DNA from: Trochalopteron elliotii
Taxonomy: Eukaryota > Chordata > Aves > Passeriformes > Leiothrichidae
Reading direction: 5' to 3'
DNA length: 64,000 bases
Assembly: GCA_024734555.1 (NCBI GenBank)
Contig: JANPWX010000028.1
Location: 649,988-713,987 of the forward strand
Shown: positions 14,461 to 26,765 of the stretch, piece by piece
How positions within the stretch are numbered: the stretch's first letter is position 1
Layout of the letters: every line of letters begins with the position of its first letter
Translations under genes and position numbers: made by a program
The notes under the pieces: generated by a model
Told to the model about the DNA's origin: nothing
Databases searched by the model: none
What the model saw: only the letters and a program-made list of their open reading frames with translations

Positions 14461-14488
14461 TACCTGTTAACAGGTAATACCTGTTACC
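14461..14488. repeat. 16-bp palindrome plus TACCTGTTA repeats
   Basis: TACCTGTTAACAGGTA (14461-14476) is a perfect palindrome followed by another ATACCTGTTAC. It sits about 40 bp upstream of the plus-strand CR1 3' end. TACCTG/CAGGTA is a ZEB/Snail-type E2-box core, repeated here. Confidence 0.8.
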
Positions 14489-14525
14489 ACATGCCATTAC
14501 ACTCGAATTTCTCAGATTATCATAC

Positions 14526-14785
14526 CACAGGGGGAAGGGCTTCAAAGTGAAAGGGGGTAGGTTTAGATTAGGTATTTGGAGGAAATTCTTTAGTGAGGAT
14601 AGTGAGGCGCTGGGACAGGTTGTCCAGAGAAGTTGTGGCTGCCCCAGCCCTGGAAGTGTTACAGGCCAGACTCAGCAGAGCTTTGAGTAACCTGGTCAAG
14701 TGGAAGGTGTCCCTGCTCATTGTAGGTAGGGTGGAACTAGATAATTTCTTCCAACCCCAAACATTCTATGATTGTATGAATTTGT
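14526..14785 (+). mobile_element. CR1 LINE 3' end, plus strand
   Basis: It contains the conserved CR1 terminal phrases GGTTTAGATTAGGTATTTGG, GGACAGGTTGTCCAGAGAAG, CCTGGAAGTGTT and AAGTGGAAGGTGTCCCTGC, and ends with ATTCTATGATTGTATGAA, the degenerate 8-bp tail repeat of CR1. About 260 bp long, severely 5'-truncated, non-coding. Confidence 0.92.
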
Positions 14786-17700
14786 CTAGGTGGTCTGTTG
14801 TTAACAGGGCAGGGATACAGGAAGATTCGTGGCAAATGCTGAATTCTTTCCCACTCACTCATCCAGGGAGAGCTAAGTCCTGCACAGAGGAGAGACTTGA
14901 ATCACTGAAAGGACAGACAGGTAAGCCAAGATCAACGACTATAAAAAATACTGTGCATGTTGCACTGCATGGAGAAGCAATTTATTGATCCCTGCTTCAG
15001 TGTATCAATATATTTTATATTTTTTAAGGAGGTGGAAAGCATACAGGCAACTTACTTCTGCCAAAAAGTAGCTGTTAAGAGGCCTTGAGATATGTACTTA
15101 ATTGGAAAAATATTCTGGTTGATCCAGCTTTCGTATTTTAATTACAATTCTGTTAGTGCATCAAAACCACAAATACCATCTCTCATCCACATCTATTGTG
15201 AACAGCGAATCATCAGGTAGGGACAAAGGGCCGTTTTAAATACACATTTTTTCACTAAAGCTTGTTACAAAACTGCATCTAACAAACTCCTTGACTCACT
15301 CAGGGAGCATCCACAGAAAATGAGGCTCTCTGACAGAACAAACCCCTTGCAACAGCAGTAAGAGGATTTGTTCTGAAGGTCTTTTATTTCAGAAAAGCAG
15401 CAAAATGTTAAGAAGTGCCAAGATTTTTCTTTTGCATATAAATCCCCTCACGTTTTTTGTTTCAGGGGTCATGCACCACTGAGGTATGTGGTAAGGAAAC
15501 AGCATCTTGAACTTGCCTTATGCTGAAAAATGAAACAGATCTTCAATATTGCATGGACAAGAGGGTGTGCATCGTTTCTTCAGAATAAGCCCTTTGTGTC
15601 TCTATTATTTTTACAATGCACTTTAATGACCTGAAAGCATGTGTGTGCCTTCTTAAATCATCACATACGAAACTACATTTTGACTGTAAAATATATTAAG
15701 AATCCTACAGAGGAAGGTATGCCATGTGTGGAGGGGTTTTTTTCCCTTTTCAAAGATAGGATGAGTTTTGTCTATATTACAAGGACAAGCTCCAAAAATG
15801 GAAAAAAAAAACTAAAGTGGGAAGGGGAAGATGGTTGGTTTGGTTTTTTTTTTTTTAAAGAATAAATCCTAGCTCTAGACACCAGTGTTAGAAAAGTCAC
15901 CCTTACCAGATGGCTAATACAGACAAGGGAAAATAGCCAACTTGATTTCAAATGTGAGAGTGATTTTTAAAATGAATGATAGAAACTACTTCAGATTCAT
16001 TATTTTTAAGTAGAGAAACTCATGTGTTTAGCTTATGGGTCTGGTTTGAATAAAAGTTTGTCTTTCTTGAATAGAAATCATATGTGATTCAGGCAGTGGC
16101 CTGGACCATTTGCTAATACTAATTGTTGAGGGTTGAAAGTAGGGTAGAAGATTGTTAAAGTCTTCCCTGGCAGTAACTTGATCTGTGGAAATGTACTTTA
16201 CAGGAACTGTGATGAGGTTTACAGCTGGCAAAAACTTGTGATAGGATGACCACATGACTTCAAATCTCCCTTTTAATAATGGAATAAAAGCTCACATGAC
16301 ACAAGTTTGGTAGGTAAAGGATGGCAGAGATTGTATGAACCGAAACAGGAATATATACTTTTATAAATATTTCACATCCTGCAAGGTACTTGATGATGTG
16401 GCTATTTTGAAATAATACTATCACAACATTCTGAAGTAAAACTGGCAACTTAGAAAACCACCAACTGAGGCCAGATGGGCTGCTGAAGTTCTCACATGAA
16501 ACATTGGTGGAGAAAAAAAATGTGAGATTTTAATCACATCAGTTTGCCTTTGCCCAGTCTCAACAGAAATCTGGTCAGTTGGTAAACACTTCATTTGCTG
16601 ATAAGGAAGAACTCTAACCTTAGTTAAAAAGACAAAATGTAATTATTTCACCTAATTTACATGTTAGCACCAGTACCCTGGTAAATTCCAGAGTGAAACC
16701 TTATCTTCTGTTTCTGAAATACCTGCGTTGCACTATATTCAACCTTCAGCCATAGCCCATAGTGCAGCTTTGCTATTCACATTCACATCCAAACTTCCTG
16801 GAGCTTACTGCTGTGTGAAACACCTAGGGCATAATCCAGCTGCCCAAAAATAGGTTTTGGTGCCCTTCAAATACCCTTCTTTGTCTCAGACATCCCCAGT
16901 GTGCTGGCAGACAAGGTGCACAACCCACTGCTCTTCATGTCCCTGCTTCCCCTTCCAGAGCGGCACGCAGCTGCCTCGGGGAGGCACACACAGAGAAGCA
17001 TTAAAAGCACAGCCAGACACCAAAGGCTGAAGCACTGAATCAAATCCTCTACATCTGTGGTGTAAACCTGCTAAGTCCCTTTGGAATCAGGCATTGCAGG
17101 GACCCATAACAGAACTGGGGCTGCAGGGCAGAAAGGAGTTGTGGGTTTGATGCCCAGGTAGAATGCCACAGCTCCTCACCCATGCGGAGCAAGAGAAGTT
17201 TGGGCCCAGTCAAAGGGATGAGTGGCTTTTGGTTAGTGTTCATAACAAAAACACACTATTCGTGAGCTTGTCCAGAAGAATTTCAGCATGCTGTTCCAGT
17301 CAGAGAATCACACACTTATTTTCATTGCACATCCAATCCATATCCCTGTGTTTCCTGAAGCTTTGTCATGCTCGGGTAGACAGAAACTATTCTTTTCACT
17401 AATATTTGTATTGTTTCACATCTGGTTCATAATAATTCTCATGCTATTGTCAGTGGAATTGCTCTGCCATTTCCTTTCATGATGTGCTTGATGGCTGCTC
17501 TGGAAAACAGTTTATTTACAGGTTCAAGAAGATGCCGTTGGGTGTACTTTCCATTTGGCAAACTACAAAAGTAACATTTACAGTTATAAACACCTACATA
17601 GACTAACACATATGTTGTATAACTTTCTTCACAGAGAGGTATACAGCATAAATGTCATGTAAACAGCTTTCCACAAATCAAAATGAACACAGAAAAAATC

Positions 17701-19521
17701 CATGACACTTAGGAAAATAAAAAAACATAGAACTGCAAGTTTTTCAAAACTTTTCACTTCCATTCCTTCCCAATCCAAGTGATGGTAACTTCAGATTTTC
17801 TCTGCTGACTCTCTTTTGAAAGTACTGAATACTCTGCACTCATTTTGTAGTCTATTGAAAAATCCCAAATTTTCACAAACACCGATTTTTAATTTTTTTT
17901 CATTAATGATTTTATTTTTTTATCAATTGGCAGAATAGCAGCTAGCTGTGAAAATACTCTGTGTTGTGCCCTGCTTTTGTGGTCTTACAAGAACTTTCAG
18001 TGTGTTCCTCTGTGGAGGAAGCTGAGCTCATTGGTTGAGTCATGTCCACAGCTAAGGGTGGCACTAAGTTATTTCACGTTTTGCTGGTTCTCACCTGAAC
18101 ATCCTCTGGCATTTTTAGGCAGAACAGTGTCCTTGCCCTAAACATAGCTAATCAGTTTTCAGATCTATTGTTCAGCTGGAAAGCAGATATGAATGGAATT
18201 GGATATGTAATAGTCATTTGTGAATAAAGACTGCAGCACTCCTGACTGTGGGGTTTCCAGAAGATTGCAACAAATTCACAGTTGCCCACAGCAAAAATGC
18301 CTGAGAGAAAATTCTCTTACACTTGTAAACCTGACATAGTGACTGAAATCATCCTCTTGTCTGCATATCTCTCAAAAGGGATGGAGATAGCTTTGGGATA
18401 TACCTTTCCTGCTCTGATTCAAAGACCAACATCCCACTTATTTTCCTGGCCTTCACATTCCCATAGAAACATATCTTTTTCTTCCTGCTCATTGTATGCC
18501 CTTCAGTCCTCTTCCATTGACATCCCCAAGGGAAACTGGCACAAAAAGTCAAAAAAACCTCGTATCTCTGCCTGTGGAGGATGGGGTCTAACCTAGAACT
18601 CTAGTGCCTCTTGTAGGACTTCTACACACTTCTAGGAGGTGCAAAACTACTCCAGTGATGTGGAGAAACAGATCAAAGGACTAGCGATTTGTAACTGTTC
18701 AACTATGGACAAGGCTGCAGCATGGACCTCTGGGCAGGGTCTTGGAAAGTACTGATTTAACCTAACTGGTGTCCAGAACTGTCAAGGTTATAAAAAGACC
18801 ACTGAGACCACAGAAAAAGAACAAGACAGAACAAACAACCTGAGCCCAACACTTCCTAAGCCAGGCCTCTGAGAGTTTCTGCACATGTCAACCTTTCGCA
18901 GGCAGTTGGGTACAAATGCTGAGCAAGGAATGTAGGCCTTTGCCAAGAATATGCTTTAGAGAACAGTGCGGACAAAGGCTAAGAAAAGCTTTCACAAACA
19001 GCACAGAAAACAGGAATTAGTGAAATTCCTTTCCCAAATGTAATTCACATGTGTTTTAAGCACTATTAACACAGACAAAAACAAATTTTCAGATAGTTTC
19101 TGTAACAGCAAAAGAGCTTGCTCTTGTAACAGGTTATGACTCAATGTTTCATTTTCTTTCATGCATTGTAACTTACATCCAGGCATCTTTTAGCTGGCTC
19201 TGTCAGCAAGTCCTAACTCCCCTTTAAGCCTCAACCCCTGGCACTCACTACTAAAGCAGTGAGACCAAGTCCTTAAACTTATCCACTAAATGTGTTGGCT
19301 TTGAGAGCATTCTCCAGAATTATGTCAACCCTCTACTTACCACCTATCTCCCTACCTCCTGTAAGTGCCCCTATTCACCACACTTTGTATACAGCCTGGG
19401 ACTTTTGGAGATCATCATGTAACATATTAAAGCCATTCTAATCTGCTGCTTCACACATAACACCTCAATCACAGCTCATGATTCCAACCATCAGGCTTCA
19501 TAATCTTTGTAGCATATTAGC

Positions 19522-19547
19522 AAAAAAAAAAAAAAAAAGAGAGAGAA
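19522..19547 (+). repeat. A17 followed by a short (GA)n
   Basis: A17 continues into GAGAGAGAAAGAAA, a small purine-only microsatellite. Confidence 0.85.
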
Positions 19548-22500
19548 AGAAAATCCATTTTCATTCTATCTTATCCACAACATGTGCAAATATTACCTCA
19601 TCCATTCTTGAGCTGGGTCCAGAGATTAACTCAAAGTTGACATGATAGATGTCTAATTTAAAAAATAGTCTGTTTCCTGGCAGTTGATTTTGTTGTCAGC
19701 TTTGTTTTAAACTTCAACTTCGGGTGTGACATTGCTACCAGAATTTCATATTTTTAAATACCATTTCACTTTCAAAGACTGAAGCCAAGGATGATGTCAT
19801 GTGTGCTAGTAGCTTAGCGTATATCTGCAGTGGGAGCTTAAAGATTAAAAAGAAAATTTTTCTTCCAAAAACAAGAGCAGAACACACAGGAAAAAGATTT
19901 TTGTAGGAAAGCAACATGACACTATTTAACCTTCTGATTAGGTAAAGCATTACATGAGTCTTTTAATTGAGGGAACATCACTTAAGCAGTTTACTAGGCA
20001 GGAAGTGGCTGCTGATGCCTGTGGAAAGCAGGCTGCATGAGGTTTGAGGCAGCATCCTTTGAAGTGAATGGAAAGAGTTTTACTGAGCTCAGTGGAGGTA
20101 CTCTGCATTTGTACTAAGACAATTCTGAGTACAATTTGACCCATGGGGATGAAGGGCACTGGCTAAATGAAAAAATAGCATGAATCCTTTGTTTATGTTA
20201 CAGAAAAGCTCTTATTGTATGCAATATTACTAAGAGAGAAAATATCCTTTGCAGTGAAACAGTTTGTTCTTCCTAATCCAGTATTATTGTTACGCATGTG
20301 TTAAATCATAGGATACACATGGTTGTAAAAGCTGATTTATTAACTAACTAAAAGTCAGAGGCATCCACCCAAGCGCCACCCAGCATCTGCTGGGACTAAT
20401 GTCCCTCAAAAACATCCCATATGTCAAGGAGGGTATAGGTTCAGAAAAACACTAATCCCAGCTTGTCAAAAGGAGCAAAAGAAAAACAGGTTTAGCTTTA
20501 TAGACTACAGTATTTTGTTTGTTTTCATTAAACACTCTTACTGATTTTAAACATCTGTATTTGTTAACTTGTCTACTTCTTTCAAACTTAAGAGTACAAA
20601 CAGTGCCATATGTGCTCACTGCTGGCATTTCTGTTCCCGGTCCTAACATTTGCCTCTAGAGACAGGCTTATCTCTGACAACTCAGTAAACACGGCTCGTG
20701 ATGAAATCTGAACTATGCAAGGTAGTTTGCTGCCTAGAGAAGGCAGGAGGGACACCTGGAAATCTCTCTCTTAAAGCCTAGGACACCCCCTGTGGCAACA
20801 TCGGCCTGGCTGAAGCGGAGCTGACAGACGGGGGCACTGCGTGTGGCCGGCTCTGTTGTCGCTGGTCGTTAACTTTCTCATCGCTTGCATTTGCTGCTCG
20901 GAGCCCGCACAAGCAGGTGGAAAGGTAAACTCCAGGACTTGCACATCCTGCTGCTCTATTATCATAAAAGCTGGTTTAAAACGAAATCAGTAGCTCCCCA
21001 CGGCGAGTTTGCTGACCTCAAGTCACAGCCGGTCAAGAAGAAGTGGTTTGGCTTCAACATACTAGTACTGGCACAGAAAAGAGTGCAATTCTGAGCTCTC
21101 TATTCTAGCAGAGGGGGTCTCACAAGTTGGAAGGCTCAAGTCAAACACATTTAAGTGCTGAATTAGATAGGTTTTTATCAAAAGAAGTAATCATTATTAC
21201 TGACCAGAACCAGTTACTAGGGAAAGCAATGTCTTTATGGCTGGTTTCCTAGAGGGCAAGTCATGGTCACGCAAGTCACACGTCCCAGCACCACAGTACT
21301 TCCAGTGGAGAGAAGACCAGACCTATCCATTCTGGGAACCCACCAGGATGTAGATACATAACGCACACTCCCTGGAAGTGTAGGGAAATGACAGTCATGC
21401 TTCTTCTTTCACTATGGGATCAACAGAGAAAACAAATGCCTAAAATTCTGCTCTTTTTTGGCAATTTGAACAGCCTGCTCAGAAAAAAAAAGACTCATTT
21501 AAGGCATTTCCTATAGACTGCCCTCATTTTGAATATTCAGGCCACTTTTTGCAACCATTAATCTAATTTCAGTCTCATCTCTTTTCCAAAATATTTTGAC
21601 TTAAACATTTTTTCTCCTGTGATCAGATTGTCATATCTAATTTCAATTTCTAATGTATGCCCACCTGGTAGGCATGTAATCTTGGAACCTGGCCTGGAAT
21701 TATCCAACCTAATTCTTGGCAGAAAATTTTCAGCAGCATGGAAATGGGCATGTCCCTAGAAATTATTCTTATCTTCTTTTCTTAGGTAGTTTGCACCTTC
21801 ACACAGAGTCCATAGATACCAACATTAAACATTTGTCTATATTTAGAATTAGGGGAACATGTGTGCCTTTTGTCCTCAATGCCCATCCCCTTTGTATTCA
21901 AGATCTGTATTTCATACTATGTCTTTGCTAAACCATGTCCATGTTATAGAGAGACAAGTCCATGTTCACCTCTTCTGCTTCATTCTCTGTGATCCAGGGA
22001 ACCCCTCACTCCTCAAGACAAGGGTGCACCTATGCATGAGAGCATGTGTGTGCACATGGGTGTGTTCGTGGACACATGCTCACTCTTTAAAGACATGCAG
22101 CAACTCTGCCGGCCTCTCTCCAGCAGATGACACTGGAAATACTGATCCTATATAAAGGCTGGGGAAGCAGTGGCAGAGATAGGGGGTGGTAGGCATGGGT
22201 ATACATACATTTCTTCAAAGGAAAAGAGGAATGGTTAGTGGAATATATATAGGGCTTTAAAATGGAAAACAAGAGAGGAAAAATAAAGGAATGGACAAGT
22301 TTATTTCTCAAAAGCAGAGAACACAAAGTAGGTATGTGAATATGGAACTGATGACAGCTTCTGCTGTTCAGGTGCAAGTGTTTATATATGTTGGAGTAAG
22401 GGAGAATCATGCTACAAATACAGAAAAACCTCTCCTGATCATCTCTGGCCACATCCCATATGAATCTAACAGCAGCTGGATGAGGCAGCTAACAGAAGAT

Positions 22501-23259
22501 GAGGTCAGGAAAGAGATATGATACAGTCTTGGTTAGATAACACTTCCCAAAGACAGGAATCCAGTGTTAGGTGAGGTGCTTTACAGCCCTTCAGAAGTCA
22601 AGTAAACAATCCATCAGAGACACTGAACATCACCACTACTTCTAGAGACCTTCTGAAGCCTTGTTCAATGTTTCACTAACAAAAGTGTATGAAATCGTCT
22701 CTTCTACCCTTGTACATCACTACAGCAGGCACCAGCAACAAAAGCTGATCAGAGAATACATAGTTTCATGTACGTGTAGTCAGTATCTTTTTCTTGTTAC
22801 TCTTTTTCCTGCAGCATTCCTTTCACTCCATTCTTCATTCGTTCCCATGACAGTTAACTTTTGGCACATCAGTAAGAAAGTGTATGCTAATCTGATTAGA
22901 CTCAAAGTCCCCTAAAGAGGAAAAACAGCACCTGATGAGATTATCAAAAATTTCTAGGCAATGACATATCTCAAGAAATCTGTCTTTACTCTCCTGGGTG
23001 TGGACTGTGACTTGTATAAGTTTCTGAAATGAGGGGCAGGTGTCTGGGAATGCTACTGCAAAGAAAATATGCATGGGATTCTAATTCATATCACTTTTCT
23101 GAATTTGCACCTCTTTCCAAGCCCAGCTATTGGGTGGGTTTTATCGTTCATTACATTTTGAACTCGACACTGTGAAGATCAAATAAGCAGCCAGTCATCA
23201 ATTAACTTTCCAGAGCAAATACTTCAATATTCACAACACATATGCATTGCAGGCATAAA

Positions 23260-23300
23260 GGGGGGTGGTGAGGGGTCATAGTGTGGGGGGTGTTGGGGGG
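23260..23300 (+). other. G-run cluster, potential G-quadruplex
   Basis: Four G-runs (23260-23265, 23272-23275, 23285-23290, 23295-23300) of 6, 4, 6 and 6 bases are separated by loops of 6, 9 and 4 bases, then a GT-rich tail. This meets a relaxed intramolecular G-quadruplex pattern; the middle loop exceeds the strict limit of 7. Confidence 0.65.
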
Positions 23301-23835
23301 TGTGTGCACATGTAGAAGAAACCAGGGAATGCGCTGCTCAGTTAACATACAAGTTTCCTAACATGTGGATTATACATGCTTCTTCTACTTCTTTTCCCCA
23401 CATCTTTCACCCCAAATTCAGGCAGATACACATGTGCTCACCTTTGATATAAAATTGAGCCTGGCCCTTGCTGTGAATGCAATCTTCTTCTGCTCAGTGG
23501 GTCTCTTAAATGCTCTTCTGTAAATGGTCTGAGGGGGCCACCAGGTAAGGGAATTTTGGCCCACCATGTTTTAAACCTCATCACACATTAGAGCCAGAAG
23601 CAGCAATAGCTCCTCATTGTAAATTGTGCCTGTTATTGTAATTTATCAGGATCAAACAGTTGCTGGCAGCCCTTTCCATAATATCCAGTTTCAGTGTCTA
23701 TATCAGCATTGAGCAAAATCAAACATGGCTTGCGAACAGAGGTTTAGTGATAAATAAATCACTCAGGGAGCTTTAAAGAAACAAGGCTTCACACACACCA
23801 ATGTTATGGTACTTGTCTTTATTTCTCTTCCAGCT

Positions 23836-23879
23836 TTCCTTTCTTTTCTTTTTTTTTTTCTTTTTTTCTTTTTTTTATT
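23836..23879 (+). repeat. Polypyrimidine tract
   Basis: About 40 bases consisting almost only of T with scattered C, inside otherwise ordinary AT-rich sequence. No exon follows it in a supportable frame. Confidence 0.8.
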
Positions 23880-25513
23880 TGATTCACAGTGTTCAGATGA
23901 CATGTGTTTTGCCTTATTCAGCCATTTGGAGTACAGGTGCATGACTGTGTTTTTGATGGAGTGTTGCTATTCTGGAGTGCTCCATCCAAAACACAATCCC
24001 ACACATGTAATCCAAACTGCCGAAGATGAGTCAACCATCTTCCCTTTTCCATGATAATTAGACTTTTTTTTTCATTCAAAGTTACATAGTTATTAGTTGC
24101 AGATGCTATGCTTGAACAATATTGTTGAATCTTAAAAGGCTTTCACACCATGCTATTTTATCCCTCAGAGTGGAGGAAATGAACAAAAAGTCCAAGCTTA
24201 CCCAACTTTAAATTAAATCACTTCAAATATTATTACACTGTGAGACAATTGTAACACTTAAGTACCTTTAGTATACATGTAAAAATCGTAGCCTAACATT
24301 CAATTAAATATATATAGCAGCTTTCCAGGGTAGGTTTGTTGTAATTAAGGGATTCGTGGAACAGCAGCTTCCAGTCTTACTAATCCAGGCAGGCCACACA
24401 TCTAAGTGTCTTTTCTTTGAAAACATTTCAGTTTCTTATCACATTAAGAAAATGACCATTCCCAGAAGCCTGAAATAACAAAGAAACCTCAGTAGGTTTT
24501 AAATCCTTAAGCTAGGTATTATTTTCCAGACAAATGCTTGCAAAAGGCTGTTTTCACAGGTCTTAATATACACTGTCTGAACCTTGGGACTGCTGGTGTT
24601 TATTTCTGGTACCTTAGGAGCTAATAGGTGATTAGTGGGTAGATATGGAGGGAAAGAGAAGACACAGGAGAACAGGTGCCATAGTCCTTTAAGGCTAAGC
24701 TTTAAGGACTATTTTAGTCCCGCGACAAGCCGATCTCTCGGTGGCATTTTTGGTACTAGGTGGGTGGTAGACAGACACCAAAGGTTCCACTGCTGGAAAT
24801 CTCTAAGTAATGACAGGTCATATCCCTAAAGCACTGTTTGTAGGGAAAAAAAAATAAATAGATCTGCCTGCCCACATTTGAATTCCAGAGAAGTGAGGTT
24901 TTCTATTCCACAGTACCTATCTGGCTGGCTCTTGTTTTAGGTACACAGAACACCAGTTTCGATTATCTTTTTTTCCAGGTAAGAAAAAATGAAATCAAAA
25001 AGCAGGAGACACATGCTGACTCCAGAAAGGTTCCTTCACCTGGTACAGAATGAAACCTTTCTTATGCTAGCACAAGGCAACAAAGGTGTCATGATGGAAA
25101 TGTGCTCAAGGCGAGGGACCTGCACCTACCTGAAATGTCCCTGAGCAGAGCTGGGGATGTGGCCACAGAGGAGACCTCAGATTTCCCTGACCTCCTCATC
25201 CCCCATTTCTGCAATAACAACATCTGTACAAACAGCATGGGACTGAGCCCTCTGTCTCCACGAATGAGAAGATGACAAGTGAGACAGCTATATTAAATTG
25301 ACAAAACATGTAAACTTGCTTCTCACAGAGAACAAACTTGTAATAGTTGCCCTGTCCCCCCCCCATCAATACTGGTTAACACATCCCAGGGCTTTTGCTA
25401 TTACATGTGAATCTGGTTTTGAGGGGGTTATTCCCTCACTGGTCAAAGACAAAAAGGGGTATCCATGTCCACTTATCTATCTTTTTTCCATTCATCACAG
25501 GAAAAAGTCTTCC

Positions 25514-25541
25514 TATACATTCACCTGGGTATACATTCACC
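25514..25541 (+). repeat. Short direct repeat TATACATTCACC x2
   Basis: Two identical 12-base copies with a 4-base spacer (period 16). Probably replication slippage. Confidence 0.8.
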
Positions 25542-26715
25542 ACAGATCAGCTGGTGGAGCATAACTTGTATAGGCAACAACTCCTGGCAAGAATCTGGTT
25601 TTGACCCCTCAAGCTTTTAAGACCTGATGCTCAATTCCCTGTGCACAAATGTAAGACTGAACCTCACAGAGAGATTTCAAAGAAAATTAAAAACTGTGGA
25701 GCAGATTATTTTCTGATGAAATTACAATGAGGAAAAACTTAAGGAGAAAGGTAATAGGGATAAATTTCACACTCCAGCTCTCCTGCCCAAATGTACACCG
25801 TAACTACTTTTAGCCTGATGAAAAATACCACTTACAAGCCACTTAGTTCATAGGCATACACACATGAACACCCTCAGCCTGGCACAGGGGCTGAACCTCT
25901 GGAACAGTGCAAACTGGTGTTGGATTAACATTAGTTATCACAACTGTATGCATCTCCTGTTTCACATTACGTCTGTCCTATGGGAGACAGACCTGGGATT
26001 ACTGGAGGAATGCCACAGTTACACACAGGGAAAGAAAGTTTGGAGGGACTTTTCTTATATGCTTCCAATATGAGGAACAAGCACCACATTCCTCAGCTGC
26101 AGGACTAGTTTGGGGCATACTTAGCAGTGGGCTTCAAACAGGTAACATTCCCAGCTTTTGACATAGACAAAGCTCAACATTGTGGATGCACAGCAACTTT
26201 GAAAACATTTTCACTGACTTTCCTGAGGAAATGCACAAATCTCTCTTACGATCTCCTCCAACCCCTTGTCCATATCCATTGTAGGATAAGCATCCTACAG
26301 TGAATGAAGGGAAGCACAATCCTTGGCTGAGTGGGTGTTTCAGGTTTTCACCCCTCCAATAACAGATCATTTTTAAATCAAGCCCACCCAAAATCTGAAC
26401 GCCTCCCAGTTGCACTAAACACAACAGTTTTATTCTTTTTCTGGACAGTAGGAAAAAAGTGGTGTTATGACTAGCTGTATTTTAGGACAGAAATCGCCTG
26501 TGTCCATCTCTAAGCTACCTAATTTTCTGAGAAAAACATTGAAAATTACAAATCTGTCCCTTAAGATCTTATACCGTTTCTGTACCAACAAATCTAATTG
26601 TACTTGCCACACTGTACTTTTTCAGATACTTATCTGAAGAGAAATGATGTTCCCCTAAATCAGGTTTTTAATATAAACACACATGCATGTGCTGTTTATT
26701 GTACTTTAAAAATAC

Positions 26716-26716
<1 letters not shown>

Positions 26717-26763
<47 letters not shown>
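26717..26763 (+). repeat. A47 homopolymer
   Basis: This is the longest mononucleotide run in the window. An AATATAAA motif lies about 50 bases upstream, which would fit a retrotransposed poly(A) tail, but no coding similarity or target-site duplication was found. Assembled length is unreliable for such runs. Confidence 0.9.

Positions 26764-26765
<2 letters not shown>

Larger units (their letters stand above)
2691..14525. other. Intergenic sequence, no supported gene
   Basis: Mostly AT-rich non-coding DNA with homopolymer runs (6621-6635, 8650-8671, 9160-9173, 9573-9591). A GC-richer patch with several CpGs spans about 13500-13680. No exon, RNA gene or further repeat family could be supported by eye. 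Confidence 0.7.

Noticed and set aside
14593..14988. A 131-codon plus-strand open frame
   Set aside because: Its first half is the CR1 3' untranslated tail, so it is repeat-derived.
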